Shown here: piece after piece, positions 1-8,631 of the stretch
Layout: each line of letters begins with the position of its first letter
How positions within the stretch are numbered: position 1 is the first letter of the stretch
DNA from: Microtetraspora sp. NBRC 13810
GTDB taxonomy: Bacteria > Actinomycetota > Actinomycetes > Streptosporangiales > Streptosporangiaceae
Assembly: GCF_030268685.1 (NCBI RefSeq)
Contig: NZ_BSRQ01000003.1
Location: 224,598 to 288,597, forward strand
Length of the DNA stretch: 64,000 nt
Direction of reading: 5' to 3'
The notes under the pieces: generated by a model
Seen by the model: only the letters and a program-made list of their open reading frames with translations
Told to the model about the DNA's origin: nothing
Databases searched by the model: none
Translations under genes and position numbers: made by a program

Positions 1-940
1 CGGTCTCCCTGGTGACGAAACCCGGACCGGTGTTGACCGGCAGGCCGCCGCCGACGGTGTTGAGATTCGTCCGGTGCAGGTGGAGGAAGGTGATCGGCAG
101 CCAGCCCTGGAGGTACTGCTGCTGGTCGACGGCGAAGAGGATCTCACCGTCCCGCACGGCGGCGACCACGTCGGCCGACAGGTCGAAGGTGGCCAGCCTG
201 GCCCGCGAGCCACTGTCGGCGATGGCGTCGCGGGCGGCGGCGGCGACGGCCGGGTTCAGCGTGAGCACCCCGTCGAGCGCGGTGTCCGCCTGGAGTCTCG
301 CCATGATCTTGGAGGTGGCGTCCGCGAGGTTGCGGACGTCCACCTGGAGCCGCTCCACGGTGCCGCCGAGCCCCCGGCTCGCGCCGACGCACCGCTGGTC
401 CAGGCCCACGTTGCCGGCCTCGTGGATGACGCACAGCAGCTTGGTCACGCCCTCGGCGCCGAGCTTCTCGCCCGCGCCGCGCCCGGCGACCTCCTCCGAC
501 TGGCCGACGTGGGTGATCGCGCCGAACTCCCTGGACCTCTCCGCCCCCGAGTTGATCGTGATGACCGGGATGCCGGCCGCGACCGCCTTGCCGACCGGCT
601 CCCGCAGCGCGTCGGGGTTGGCCATCGACACCACGATGCCGTCCACCCGCCGGCTCACCGCCTGGTCGATGAGCTGGGCCTGCCGGGCGGGGTCGCCGTC
701 GCCCTGGTAGCCCACGGTCACGCCGTACCGCGCGCCGGCCGCCTCCGCGCCGTTCTTCACCACGTCCCAGAAGGAGTCGCCGGCGGCGGCGTGCGTGATC
801 ACCGCGTACGTCCCGCCGGCCGCGCCGCCGGTGGGCGCCGCGCCGCCACCCTGTCCCCCGTCCTGTCCCCCGCCTGAGCAGCCGCCCAGCGCCAGCACGC
901 CGAACAGCCCCGCCACGGCCGTCCATGTCCTTCGCCTCAT
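1..940 (-). CDS. Sugar ABC transporter substrate-binding lipoprotein (RbsB-like), 3' end cut by window
   Basis: This frame stays open from an ATG at 940 to the window edge, so about 313 residues are visible and the C-terminus is missing. The N-terminus has Arg at 2-4, a hydrophobic stretch and a lipobox LGGC with Cys21, so it should be an exported lipoprotein. After a Gly/Gln-rich linker the sequence reads as a type 1 periplasmic binding fold of the Peripla_BP_4 (ribose/xylose/rhamnose) class: YAVITH, then GDGDPARQAQLIDQAV, VDGIVVSMANP, GIPVITINS, and in the second lobe DGVLTLNP and ILFAVDQQQYLQG. A GGAGGTG ribosome site lies 3 nt before the ATG. It is divergent from a GntR regulator and shares an operator-rich gap with it, so that regulator probably controls it. 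The permease and ATPase genes are presumably beyond the window. The sugar cannot be told from sequence. Confidence 0.9.
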   Translation of the reverse strand, partial: MRRRTWTAVAGLFGVLALGGCSGGGQDGGQGGGAAPTGGAAGGTYAVITHAAAGDSFWDVVKNGAEAAGARYGVTVGYQGDGDPARQAQLIDQAVSRRVDGIVVSMANPDALREPVGKAVAAGIPVITINSGAERSREFGAITHVGQSEEVAGRGAGEKLGAEGVTKLLCVIHEAGNVGLDQRCVGASRGLGGTVERLQVDVRNLADATSKIMARLQADTALDGVLTLNPAVAAAARDAIADSGSRARLATFDLSADVVAAVRDGEILFAVDQQQYLQGWLPITFLHLHRTNLNTVGGGLPVNTGPGFVTRET

Positions 941-975
941 CGGCACCTCCACGACGCCGGGAACCGGTCCCCCCG

Positions 976-1004
976 GTTGTAACCGCGGCATACCAACGTG
1001 TCAA
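976..1004 (-). promoter_or_regulatory. Promoter of the sugar-binding lipoprotein gene
   Basis: On the minus strand TTGACA (1004-999) and TACAAC (981-976) are separated by 17 bp, a near-consensus primary-sigma promoter. It points at the lipoprotein start at 940. The dyad at 1015-1045 lies immediately upstream of its -35 box. Confidence 0.65.
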
Positions 1005-1014
1005 TCATTTGACC

Positions 1015-1050
1015 TGACATCAGGACGTGATTTCACGTGATGTCAGGACA
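1015..1050. promoter_or_regulatory. Nested dyad operator, probably for the GntR regulator
   Basis: Outer arms TGACATCA (1015-1022) and TGATGTCA (1038-1045) are perfect inverted copies. Inside them ACGTGA-TT-TCACGT (1025-1038) is a second perfect dyad. TGTCAGGACA follows at 1041-1050. The TGATGTC half-site and TGTCAGGACAT both recur at the regulator promoter, which suggests one protein binds both sites. Confidence 0.6.
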
Positions 1051-1185
1051 TGGGAGTGCGGATGCGCTCACAGGGCGCGGAGGTGGTCCAGCCCGGCCGA
1101 TCCGGTCGAACCCCATGAACCGACTCAACAGCGCCCGCGCGCCCCCGTCAAACCCCACCCGCCATCGCGAACAGCAGTCCGTTAT

Positions 1186-1215
1186 TTGTCAGGACATTCT
1201 GATGTCCGCTAGCCT
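1186..1215 (+). promoter_or_regulatory. Promoter of gntR with operator dyad in the spacer
   Basis: TTGTCA (1186-1191) and TAGCCT (1210-1215) are 18 bp apart. The spacer contains the perfect dyad GGACAT-TCTG-ATGTCC (1192-1207). A bound repressor would block polymerase, so autoregulation is likely. The rest of the 941-1268 gap shows no gene. Confidence 0.55.
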
Positions 1216-1268
1216 GATCGCCACACTGGCCCCACGCATCGCCCGGCCCACCCCTCGCGGAGGAGTCC

Positions 1269-2009
1269 ATGAGCGCCAAGCTTGAGATCGATCTGGATCG
1301 GTCCAGCCCGGTGCCCCTCTACTTCCAGGTCGCCGAGCAGATCGCCGAGGCCATCAGGAAGGGCGACCTGCCCCCGGGTTCCCGGCTCGACAACGAGATC
1401 CAGCTCGCCGACCGGCTCGGCCTCTCCCGCCCGACGATCAGGCAGGCGATCCAGTACCTCGTGGACAAGGGCCTGCTGGTGCGCAAGCGCGGCGTCGGCA
1501 CCCAGGTCGTGCACGGCCAGGTCAAGCGCTCGGTGGAGCTCACCAGCCTCTACGACGACCTGCGCAGGGCCGGTCAGGAGCCGGCCACCCAGGTGCTCGC
1601 GCTGGACTCCGTCCCGGCGGGGGAGGACGTCGCGCGGATCCTCGCCGTCGCCCCCGGCACCCAGGTGCTGCGCGTGGAGCGGCTGCGCTACGCCGGTGGG
1701 GAGCCGCTCGCGATCCTGCACAACTGGCTGCCGCCGGGCCTCGCCCCGCTGACCGCCGAGGGCCTGGAGGAGCGCGGCCTCTACGAGCTGCTGCGCGGCT
1801 CCGGGGTGCGGATGCGGGTGGCCAACCAGCGCATCGGCGCCCGCGCCGCCTCGGCCGCGGAGGGCCGGCTGCTCGGCGAGCGTCGCGGCGCGCCCCTGCT
1901 CACCATGGTCCGCACCACCTACGACGACCAGGGCCGTGCCGTGGAGCACGGCTCGCACGTCTACCGGGCCTCGCACTACTCCCTGGAGGTCACGCTCATC
2001 GAGCGCTGA
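1269..2009 (+). CDS. GntR/HutC-family transcriptional regulator with UTRA domain
   Basis: A 246-residue regulator. Residues 10-80 form the GntR winged helix (PLYFQVAEQIAEAI, then SRPTIRQAIQYLVDKGLL and the wing RKRGVGTQV). Residues about 100-240 match the UTRA effector domain (VLRVERLRYAGGEPLAI, MRTTYD-like strand, ending HYSLEVTLIER). The ATG follows GGAGGAG by 3 nt. Proteins of this subfamily usually bind a sugar, sugar phosphate or amino acid derivative. The divergent sugar-binding lipoprotein and the matching dyads at both promoters support a role as local repressor of that transporter and of itself. The ligand is unknown. Confidence 0.92.
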   Translation: MSAKLEIDLDRSSPVPLYFQVAEQIAEAIRKGDLPPGSRLDNEIQLADRLGLSRPTIRQAIQYLVDKGLLVRKRGVGTQVVHGQVKRSVELTSLYDDLRRAGQEPATQVLALDSVPAGEDVARILAVAPGTQVLRVERLRYAGGEPLAILHNWLPPGLAPLTAEGLEERGLYELLRGSGVRMRVANQRIGARAASAAEGRLLGERRGAPLLTMVRTTYDDQGRAVEHGSHVYRASHYSLEVTLIER

Positions 2010-2018
2010 CCCCGCGGG

Positions 2019-3677
2019 TCAGCCGAGCGCCTTGAGCACGGCCTCCTGCGCCGCCTCGCGCATCGAGGCGTGCAGCGCCGCGTTCGGCCCCCGGTCGGTG
2101 CGCACCTCCACCACCCGCGGCCCGTCCCCGCGCAGCGCCTTGGCGAGCTGCTCGATCTCGGTCACCTGCGTGTACGGCGTGCCGGTCGCCGCCGTGAGGT
2201 AACCCAGGTCCACCCCGTGCGGGGTGCCGAAGAGGCGCTCGAACGGCTCGGGCAGCGAAGCCTGGGACAGCAGGGAGAAGATCCCGCCGCCGTCGTTGTT
2301 CACCACCACCAGGCACAGGTCGGGGCGGGGCTCCCGGGGCCCGAGGATCAGGCCGTTCTGGTCGTGCAGGAAGGTCAGGTCGCCGAGCAGGGCGTAGGAG
2401 GGGCCGTTGTGCGCCAGCGCGGCGCCCATCGCGGTGGACACCACCCCGTCGATGCCCGAGGCGCCCCGGTTGGCCAGCACCCGCAGCCCGCGCCTCGGCC
2501 GCATGGCCTGGTCCAGGTCGCGGATCGGCATCGAGGAGCCGCTGAACAGCAGCGAGCCGTTGGGCAGCAGGTCCACGAGGTCCCTGGCGAGGCGCGGCTC
2601 GCTCAGCCCGGACCCGTCGAGCACGTCGTCGATCGCCGACCGCGCGGCCCGCTCGGCCCGCTGCCAGGAGTGCAGCCAGCCGTCGTCGCCCGCGGCCACC
2701 GTGATCTCCGCCGCCTCCGCGACCTGGGTCGCCGAACGCGTCGGGTCCGGCCAGCGGGCCAGGTCGGGCGCCACCACGATGTGCTCGCCCGCGTGCTGGA
2801 GCCAGGACATCAGCGGCCGGGAGAGCCCGGGACGGCCGAGCGTCACCACCACGTCGGGCCGATGGGCCTCGGCGAACTCCGGCGTGCCGAGCAGGAAGTG
2901 ATAGGCCGAGACGGCGTGGTCGCCGTAGCGCCCGCCGCCGCTCGGCTCGGAGATCACCGGCCAGCCGGCCATCCCGGCGGCGGCGACGTAACGCCGGACG
3001 TTCACCGCGCCGTCGCCGACCACCAGCACGCCCCTGCGGGTGGGCGGGATGTGCAGGGACACCGCGGGCGGCGCCACCCGGGCCCGCACCCACGGCCCGG
3101 CGGGGTTGCCCTCCAGCGGCTCGCACCACGAGGTGTCCCCGTCGGGGATCAGCGGCTCGCGGAAGGGCAGGTTGAGGTGCACCGGGCCGGGGTCGCCCGG
3201 ACCGAGGGCGCGCTGGTAGGCGCGGGCCGCCAGGGAACGCCAGTAGGCGATCTGGCCGGGCCGGTTCTCCGGCACGCCCACCTCGGCGAACCAGCGCACC
3301 GCCGTGCCGTACAGCTTGACCTGGTCGATCGTCTGGTTGGCGCCGGTGTCGCGCAGCTCGGGCGGCCGGTCGGCGGTGAGCACCAGCAGCGGCACGCCGG
3401 ACTCGTGGGCCTCGACCACCGCCGGGTGGAAGTTGGCGGCGGCCGTGCCCGACGTGCACACCAGCGCCACCGGCCGCTCCGAGCGCCTGGCCAGGCCGAG
3501 CGCGAGGAACGACGCCGAGCGCTCGTCGATGCGCACGTGCAGCCGCAGCCGCGACTCGGCGTGCGCGGCCAGCGCCAGCGGGGTGGAGCGGGAGCCCGGC
3601 GCGACGACCATGTCGCTCACCCCGCATCGCACCAGTTCGTCGACCAGCACGGTCGCCAGCGCGCTCGCGGGATTCAC
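2019..3677 (-). CDS. menD: 2-succinyl-5-enolpyruvyl-6-hydroxy-3-cyclohexene-1-carboxylate synthase
   Basis: MenD is a thiamine-diphosphate enzyme that joins isochorismate and the succinyl semialdehyde unit from 2-oxoglutarate in classical menaquinone synthesis. The 552 residues match the family length. N-terminal signature is SDMVVAPGSRSTPLALAAHA with CTSGTAAANFHPAVVEA downstream; the C-terminal diphosphate-binding motif is LLGDLTFLHDQNG followed by VVNNDGGGIFSLL. The start is GTG at 3677 with GGAGGCG 7 nt before it. It lies 74 bp downstream of menB on the same strand and menE is divergent, so three steps of one pathway sit together. The cofactor motif and flanking genes make the identity secure. 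Confidence 0.96.
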   Translation of the reverse strand: MNPASALATVLVDELVRCGVSDMVVAPGSRSTPLALAAHAESRLRLHVRIDERSASFLALGLARRSERPVALVCTSGTAAANFHPAVVEAHESGVPLLVLTADRPPELRDTGANQTIDQVKLYGTAVRWFAEVGVPENRPGQIAYWRSLAARAYQRALGPGDPGPVHLNLPFREPLIPDGDTSWCEPLEGNPAGPWVRARVAPPAVSLHIPPTRRGVLVVGDGAVNVRRYVAAAGMAGWPVISEPSGGGRYGDHAVSAYHFLLGTPEFAEAHRPDVVVTLGRPGLSRPLMSWLQHAGEHIVVAPDLARWPDPTRSATQVAEAAEITVAAGDDGWLHSWQRAERAARSAIDDVLDGSGLSEPRLARDLVDLLPNGSLLFSGSSMPIRDLDQAMRPRRGLRVLANRGASGIDGVVSTAMGAALAHNGPSYALLGDLTFLHDQNGLILGPREPRPDLCLVVVNNDGGGIFSLLSQASLPEPFERLFGTPHGVDLGYLTAATGTPYTQVTEIEQLAKALRGDGPRVVEVRTDRGPNAALHASMREAAQEAVLKALG

Positions 3678-3751
3678 GACATCGCCTCCTTCAGGCCGGT
3701 TGGTTCGTACACACTCTCCCGGATCGTCCGCCCGCCGGGAAAGCGTGGCCG

Positions 3752-4573
3752 CTAGGGGCGGCGGGGGAAGCGGGAGAAGTCGGGCTTGCGCTTCTCCTTG
3801 AAGGCGTCCCTGCCCTCCTGGGCCTCCTCGCTCATGTAGTACAGGAGCGTCGCGTCACCGGCGAACTGCTGCATGCCCGCGGCGCCGTCGGTGACCGCGT
3901 TCAGCGCGCCCTTGAGCATCCGCAGCGCCAGCGGCGACCTCTCCAGCAGCTCCCTGCACCACTGGATCGTCTCCTCCTCCAGCCGCTCCAGCGGGACGAC
4001 CGTGTTGACCAGGCCCATGTCCAGCGCCTGCTGGGCGTCGTACTGCCGGCACAGGTACCAGATCTCGCGCGCCTTCTTCAGGCCCACCGTCTCGGCCAGC
4101 AGCCACGCGCCGTAGCCGCCGTCGAAGGAGCCGACCTTGGGGCCGGTCTGCCCGAACCGCGCGTTGTCCGCGGCGATCGTCAGGTCGCAGCACACGTGCA
4201 GCACGTGGCCGCCGCCGATGGCGTAACCGGCGACCATCGCGATGACCGGCTTGGGCAGCCGGCGGATCTGCACCTGGAGATCCAGCACGTTGAGCCGGCC
4301 GATGCCGTCGGGGCCGACGTAGCCGTCGTCGCCGCGGATCTTCTGGTCGCCGCCGGAGCAGAACGCCTGGGTGCCGGCGCCGGTGAAGATGATCACACCG
4401 ACCTCGCCGTCGTCCCTGGCCCGGTTGAAGGCGTCCTGCAGCTCGAAGAGCGTCGTGGGGCGGAAGGCGTTGTGCCGCTCCGGCCGGTTGATCGTGATCT
4501 TCGCGATGCCCTCGGCGGTCTCGTAGAAGATGTCCTCGTAGTCACCCGACCGCTTCCAGTCGATCGTACTCAC
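3752..4573 (-). CDS. menB: 1,4-dihydroxy-2-naphthoyl-CoA synthase
   Basis: A crotonase-fold enzyme that cyclises o-succinylbenzoyl-CoA to dihydroxynaphthoyl-CoA. Diagnostic segments are [26 protein letters not shown], the oxyanion-hole region [19 protein letters not shown], the MenB-specific [14 protein letters not shown] with its catalytic Asp, and C-terminal [15 protein letters not shown]. The frame is open upstream to 4675, but I choose GTG at 4573 (273 residues) because GGAGG lies 9 nt before it and the family begins near here with [12 protein letters not shown]. It leads menD and is divergent from menE. Confidence 0.95.
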   Translation of the reverse strand: MSTIDWKRSGDYEDIFYETAEGIAKITINRPERHNAFRPTTLFELQDAFNRARDDGEVGVIIFTGAGTQAFCSGGDQKIRGDDGYVGPDGIGRLNVLDLQVQIRRLPKPVIAMVAGYAIGGGHVLHVCCDLTIAADNARFGQTGPKVGSFDGGYGAWLLAETVGLKKAREIWYLCRQYDAQQALDMGLVNTVVPLERLEEETIQWCRELLERSPLALRMLKGALNAVTDGAAGMQQFAGDATLLYYMSEEAQEGRDAFKEKRKPDFSRFPRRP

Positions 4574-4709
4574 GATCCGTCCCTCCACTCGCTCACCCCG
4601 CAGACCGGGAGTCGGGCGGGGACCGGGGACCGCCCCCGGCGTCGACCAGCGGACCGCGGACCTGGGCGGCAGCACAGGACCCCTCGGCGATTGTCCGGCT
4701 TGTCGGAGC

Positions 4710-4725
4710 TAACCTTACGACCGTG
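4710..4725 (+). promoter_or_regulatory. Probable leaderless promoter of menE
   Basis: TAACCT at 4710-4715 is followed 7 nt later by the GTG start codon. No Shine-Dalgarno sequence is present, so transcription probably begins at or beside the start codon. The -35 region is poor. Confidence 0.45.
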
Positions 4726-6003
4726 CCACCTACACACGTGCACGCGGAGCGCTCTTCCGCGTCACCGGCGAGCACGGAGCGCATCGGCCGCCGCCTCGCG
4801 GAGACGGCGGACCGCGGCCCCGCCGTGCCCCCGGACGGCGGGGAGCGTCCGCTGCACGCCGTGGTGCTGCCGCCCGGACCCGCGCTCTTCGACGCCGTGC
4901 GGGCGGCGCTCGGCGGGGACGGCCCGGCCGTGCTGCCGCTCTCCCCTGCCCTGCCCGCCGCGGCGCTGCGCGCCGCCCTCGGGGCGCTGCGGCCCACCCA
5001 CGTCGTCACCCCGGAAGGCGTGCGCCGCCACCCGGGGGGCGTGCCCGCGCCGGACCAGGTCGCGGTGGTGATCGCCACCAGCGGGTCCACGGGGGCGCCG
5101 AAGGGCGCGCAGCTCACGGCGGAGGCGCTGCGCGCGTCGGCGTCGGCGTCGCTGCGCAGGCTCGGCGCGCAGCCGGGCGAGCGCTGGCTGTGCTGCCTGC
5201 CGCCGGACCACATCTCCGGCATGCAGGTGCTGGTGCGCTCGCTGCTCGCCGGCGCCGAGCCGATCGTCCACCCGGGCTTCTCCCCCGAGGCGGTGCTCTC
5301 CTCCGGCGCCGCGCACGTGTCCCTGGTCCCCACCCAGCTACGCCGCCTGCTCGGCCACGGCGCCGGCCCCGGCGTCTTCCGCACGATCCTGCTCGGCGGC
5401 GCCGCGGCCGCGCCCGCCCTCCTCACCGCCGCCCGGGACGCCGGCGCCCGGGTGGTCACCTCGTACGGCATGAGCGAGACCGGCGGCGGCTGCGTGTACG
5501 ACGGCGTGCCCCTGGACGGCGTGGACGTCAAGGTCGGCGCCGACGGGCGGATCAGGATCGCCGGCCCCGTGCTGTTCTCCGGCTACCGGCTGCGCCCCGA
5601 CCTCACCGGGGCGGCGCTCGAAGGCGACTGGTTCGTCACCTCCGACCTCGGCGACCTGTCCGGCGGGCGGCTGGGCGTGCTCGGCCGGGCCGACGACGTC
5701 GTCAACACCGGCGGCAACAAGGTCGTCGCGGCCGAGGCGGCCGGCGTGCTGAGCGGCCATCCCGCGGTCGCCGACGCCGCCGTGGTGGGCCGGCCCGACC
5801 CCGAGTGGGGCGAGCGCGTCGTCGCGGTGGTCGTCCCCGCGGACCCGAAGGCCCCGCCCACCCTGGCCGCGCTGCGCGCCTACGCCAAGGAACGGCTGCC
5901 CGCCTACGCCGCCCCCAAGGAGCTGGTGCTCCTCGCCGAGTTCCCGCTGCTCCCGAACGGCAAGCCGGACCTCCAGGCCATCAGGCGGGCTAGTTACAAA
6001 TAA
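4723..6003 (+). CDS. menE: o-succinylbenzoate-CoA ligase
   Basis: An ANL-superfamily adenylate-forming ligase that activates o-succinylbenzoate with ATP and CoA, giving the substrate of MenB. Motifs are the phosphate loop IATSGSTGAPKG at about 117-128, the adenine-binding TSYGMSETGGG, the hinge GRADDVVNTGGNKV and the C-terminal catalytic lysine in LPNGKPDLQAIRR. At 426 residues it is a compact member, as is usual for actinobacterial MenE with a short N-terminal domain. The GTG start has no ribosome site and lies 7 nt after a TAACCT box. The divergent menB-menD pair makes this function far more likely than a generic acyl-CoA ligase. Confidence 0.93.
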   Translation: MPPTHVHAERSSASPASTERIGRRLAETADRGPAVPPDGGERPLHAVVLPPGPALFDAVRAALGGDGPAVLPLSPALPAAALRAALGALRPTHVVTPEGVRRHPGGVPAPDQVAVVIATSGSTGAPKGAQLTAEALRASASASLRRLGAQPGERWLCCLPPDHISGMQVLVRSLLAGAEPIVHPGFSPEAVLSSGAAHVSLVPTQLRRLLGHGAGPGVFRTILLGGAAAAPALLTAARDAGARVVTSYGMSETGGGCVYDGVPLDGVDVKVGADGRIRIAGPVLFSGYRLRPDLTGAALEGDWFVTSDLGDLSGGRLGVLGRADDVVNTGGNKVVAAEAAGVLSGHPAVADAAVVGRPDPEWGERVVAVVVPADPKAPPTLAALRAYAKERLPAYAAPKELVLLAEFPLLPNGKPDLQAIRRASYK

Positions 6004-6082
6004 CCAGAATCGCCGACACGTGGAACCTTTGGCACGGTAAGCCACGTCCTATGAGAAGCTGGGACCAAGGAAGGAAACCTGA

Positions 6083-6421
6083 ATGAACCCAACCCGCAAG
6101 ATGTGGATCTCCGCCGGCGTGGTCGGCGCGGTCCTCGTCGGCGGCGTGTCCGTCGCTGCCGCCGCCACCACGGGCCGGCTCGCAACGGTCAGTCAGGAGA
6201 CCAAGACCGTGGTCACACCGGGCCCCGAGGAGCCGCAGGCCACCCCCTCCGAGGCCGCCCAGGACCCTGCGGGCCCTACGGACCCTGAAGACTACGTCGT
6301 CTCCGGCGAGATCAACCCGGACCCCGCGCACGTCGGCGAATACTGGACCGACGACCGGCTGGAGCAGGCCGAGCCGATGCCCATGCCGATGGTCACGTTC
6401 TCGGAGAACGCGACCAGGTAA
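6083..6421 (+). CDS. Small exported or membrane-anchored protein, unknown function
   Basis: A 112-residue protein not assigned to a family. Residues 1-6 are polar with Arg/Lys, 8-28 are a hydrophobic signal or anchor segment ending VAAAA, and the rest is acidic and Pro/Glu-rich (PGPEEPQATPSEAAQ), finishing with a Met/Pro run EPMPMPMVTFSENATR. The mature part looks disordered and extracytoplasmic. Start choice is supported by AAGGAAGG 8 nt before the ATG. No enzymatic motif is visible. Confidence 0.75.
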   Translation: MNPTRKMWISAGVVGAVLVGGVSVAAAATTGRLATVSQETKTVVTPGPEEPQATPSEAAQDPAGPTDPEDYVVSGEINPDPAHVGEYWTDDRLEQAEPMPMPMVTFSENATR

Positions 6422-6634
6422 CCCCCCGGACGCCGGCGCGGCGGGTCACGTCTCCCGCCTCGCCTCTTTCCGCCCGTCAAGGGCCGGTTTCCGGCTATCC
6501 GGCGGCGGTGTGGGCGCCCAGATGGGAATTAACTGCGCCCTGGAACGTTATTGATACTGGTGCGCCGCGCGGACTGACCCGCCCCACCCGAACAAGCCCG
6601 CAAGACGACGACTCTCCTGTGAGGAGGTGCCCTC

Positions 6635-8011
6635 ATGCCCCGAACCGCCGTGGCAGCCCCGCCCGAGGCTTCCCCGACGTCCCTCGACCGACTGCTCGAC
6701 CGAGGGCGAGCACAAGGTCACCTTTCTCTGGCCGAGCTCCGGCACGCGTTCGCGCACGCCGGGCTGACCCCCAACCAGGGCCGCTCGATTCTGCGCGAGC
6801 TCACCGAGGCGGGCGTCAGCCTGGGCGCGGACGAGGAGCCCGCGCCGGGGAAGGCGGCCGTGAAGACCCGCGCCGCCAGGGCCAAGACGACCCCCAAGAC
6901 CGCCAAGGCCGCGACCTCCCGCCGCGCCAAGGCCAAGGACGCGGCCAAGGACGCGCGCGCCGCCGCCGCGGACCCCGCGGGCGGCCCCGCCGACGCCGGG
7001 ATCGACGCGGCGCAGGAGCCCGGCGAGGAGTGGCTGGCCGCCGAGGCGCCCGAGACCCGCGAGGTCGAGGCCGAGCAGCTCGACCTGGACGACCAGTCGT
7101 CCACGATGGGCGACTCGGTGCACACCTATCTCAAGTCGATCGGCCGCCGCACGCTGCTCACCGCGGCGCAGGAGGTCGAGCTCGCCAAGCGCATCGAGGC
7201 CGGCCTCTACGCCGAGCACAAGCTGGAGTCCGACCCCGGTCTGCCCGAGGCGGTCCGCGCCGACCTGGAGTGGGTCGTCGCCGACGGCAGGCGGGCCAAG
7301 GACCACATGCTGGAGGCCAACCTGCGGCTGGTCGTCTCGGTCGCCAAGAAGTACACCGACCGCGGCATGGCGTTGCTCGACGTCGTCCAGGAGGGCAACC
7401 TCGGCCTGATCCGGGCGGTGGAGAAGTTCGACTACACCAAGGGGTACAAGTTCTCCACGTACGCCATGTGGTGGATCCGGCAGGCCATCCAGCGCGGGTT
7501 CGCCGACTCGGCGCGCACGATCCGGCTGCCGGTGCACGTGCTGGAGATGCTGTCCAAGCTCTCCCGCATCGAGCGTGACATGCACCAGCGTCTCGGCAGG
7601 GGGCCCACCCCCGAGGAGCTGGCGGTCGAGCTGGACCGTACCCCGGACCAGATCGAGGAGCTGCTGCGCACCAGCCGCCAGCCGATCAGCCTCAACGCCA
7701 CGATCGGCGACGACGGCGAGACCACCATCGGCGACCTGATCGAGGACGTCGACTCCCCCGAGGCGTCGGAGGTGGTGGACCGGCAGCTGCTGGCCGACCA
7801 GCTCCGCTGCGTGCTCGGCAACCTGTCCCCGCGGGAAGCCAAGATCATGGCGTTGCGCTTCGGTCTCATCGACGGCAAGCCGCACACGCTCGACGAGATC
7901 GGCAAGCACCTGGGGCTGACCCGGGAGCGCATCCGCCAGCTGGAGAAGGAGTCGCTGTCCAAGCTGCGGCACCCCAGCAACACGCGCCCGCTGCTCGACT
8001 GGGCCAGCTGA
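6635..8011 (+). CDS. RNA polymerase sigma-70 factor, group 1/2 (HrdB/SigB-like)
   Basis: A 458-residue sigma factor with all conserved regions: region 1.1-like helices at about 14-64 ([15 protein letters not shown]), a Lys/Ala-rich linker at 73-113, region 1.2 at 159-193, region 2 at 224-295 with the near-invariant core [17 protein letters not shown] and [13 protein letters not shown], region 3 at about 303-380, and region 4 at 390-448 with the -35 helix [21 protein letters not shown]. The 1.1 domain and basic linker are like the housekeeping factor HrdB. The core differs from HrdB ([22 protein letters not shown]) and the end LLDWAS is not the usual RDYLD, so a group 2 paralogue is possible. 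GGAGGTG precedes the ATG. A strong hairpin terminator follows. Confidence 0.9.
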   Translation: MPRTAVAAPPEASPTSLDRLLDRGRAQGHLSLAELRHAFAHAGLTPNQGRSILRELTEAGVSLGADEEPAPGKAAVKTRAARAKTTPKTAKAATSRRAKAKDAAKDARAAAADPAGGPADAGIDAAQEPGEEWLAAEAPETREVEAEQLDLDDQSSTMGDSVHTYLKSIGRRTLLTAAQEVELAKRIEAGLYAEHKLESDPGLPEAVRADLEWVVADGRRAKDHMLEANLRLVVSVAKKYTDRGMALLDVVQEGNLGLIRAVEKFDYTKGYKFSTYAMWWIRQAIQRGFADSARTIRLPVHVLEMLSKLSRIERDMHQRLGRGPTPEELAVELDRTPDQIEELLRTSRQPISLNATIGDDGETTIGDLIEDVDSPEASEVVDRQLLADQLRCVLGNLSPREAKIMALRFGLIDGKPHTLDEIGKHLGLTRERIRQLEKESLSKLRHPSNTRPLLDWAS

Positions 8012-8033
8012 CCCCGCCTGGCCGCACATGCGG

Positions 8034-8064
8034 GACGCCCGGTGCCTTCACGGCACCGGGCGTC
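8034..8064. terminator. Bidirectional hairpin terminator
   Basis: A perfect 13-bp stem (GACGCCCGGTGCC at 8034-8046 with its complement at 8052-8064) closes a 5-nt loop TTCAC. It sits between the convergent sigma factor gene and the coiled-coil gene. There is no strong U tract, as is common in actinomycetes. Confidence 0.75.
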
Positions 8065-8087
8065 CGGCGTCTATGGGGGGTCCGGCC

Positions 8088-8492
8088 TCAGCGGGAGACG
8101 ACGGCCGGAACGGGGCGGGGCAGCCGGGGGACGCCGGTCAGGCGGTGCTGCTCGCGAAGGGTGCGCAGGCGGCTGACCTCGGCGGTCCACATGGCCCCCG
8201 CGGGGACGGCCCTGGCCTTGCGGCGCGCGATGCGGTCGTCGTAGGCCTTCACGCCGTAGGTGGCGCGGGCGTTGGCCTCGGCCCCGCGCAGCGCCTCGGT
8301 CAGCGCGCGGTCCAGGACCAGGGCGGCCTCGCGGAGCCGGTCGATCGGCGCGCGCTGCGCCTGGAGCTCGTGCAACGCGTGCTCGGCCGCCCGGGCGCGC
8401 TCGAGAAGCTCCGCGTAACCTTTGCCGACCTCCTGGTCGGCGTGGTAGCGGACCTCCGCCTCCCGGCTCACTCGCGGTCGGAAGAACGCCAT
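8088..8492 (-). CDS. Conserved-type coiled-coil protein, unknown function
   Basis: A 134-residue, very charged and mostly helical protein. It reads as heptad-rich helix from about residue 18 to 75 (YAELLERARAAEHALHELQAQRAPIDRLREAA), followed by ARATYGVKAYDDRIARRKARA and a Pro-rich tail. I know no function. GGGAGGGG lies 6 nt before the ATG, which supports translation. It is convergent with the sigma gene and divergent from a TetR gene. Confidence 0.7.
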   Translation of the reverse strand: MAFFRPRVSREAEVRYHADQEVGKGYAELLERARAAEHALHELQAQRAPIDRLREAALVLDRALTEALRGAEANARATYGVKAYDDRIARRKARAVPAGAMWTAEVSRLRTLREQHRLTGVPRLPRPVPAVVSR

Positions 8493-8631
8493 CGCCTGCC
8501 CCTCCCCTGGGATGTCGCCGGCCCGCGCCGGCGGCTGTCAAACCTGCGAGGGCAACTTTACCGCCTGGATCGGATCCCCCCGCGCGCGGCGCCCTTTACA
8601 CAGTAAGGCCGATCTTGGCAGGATGATCGGC

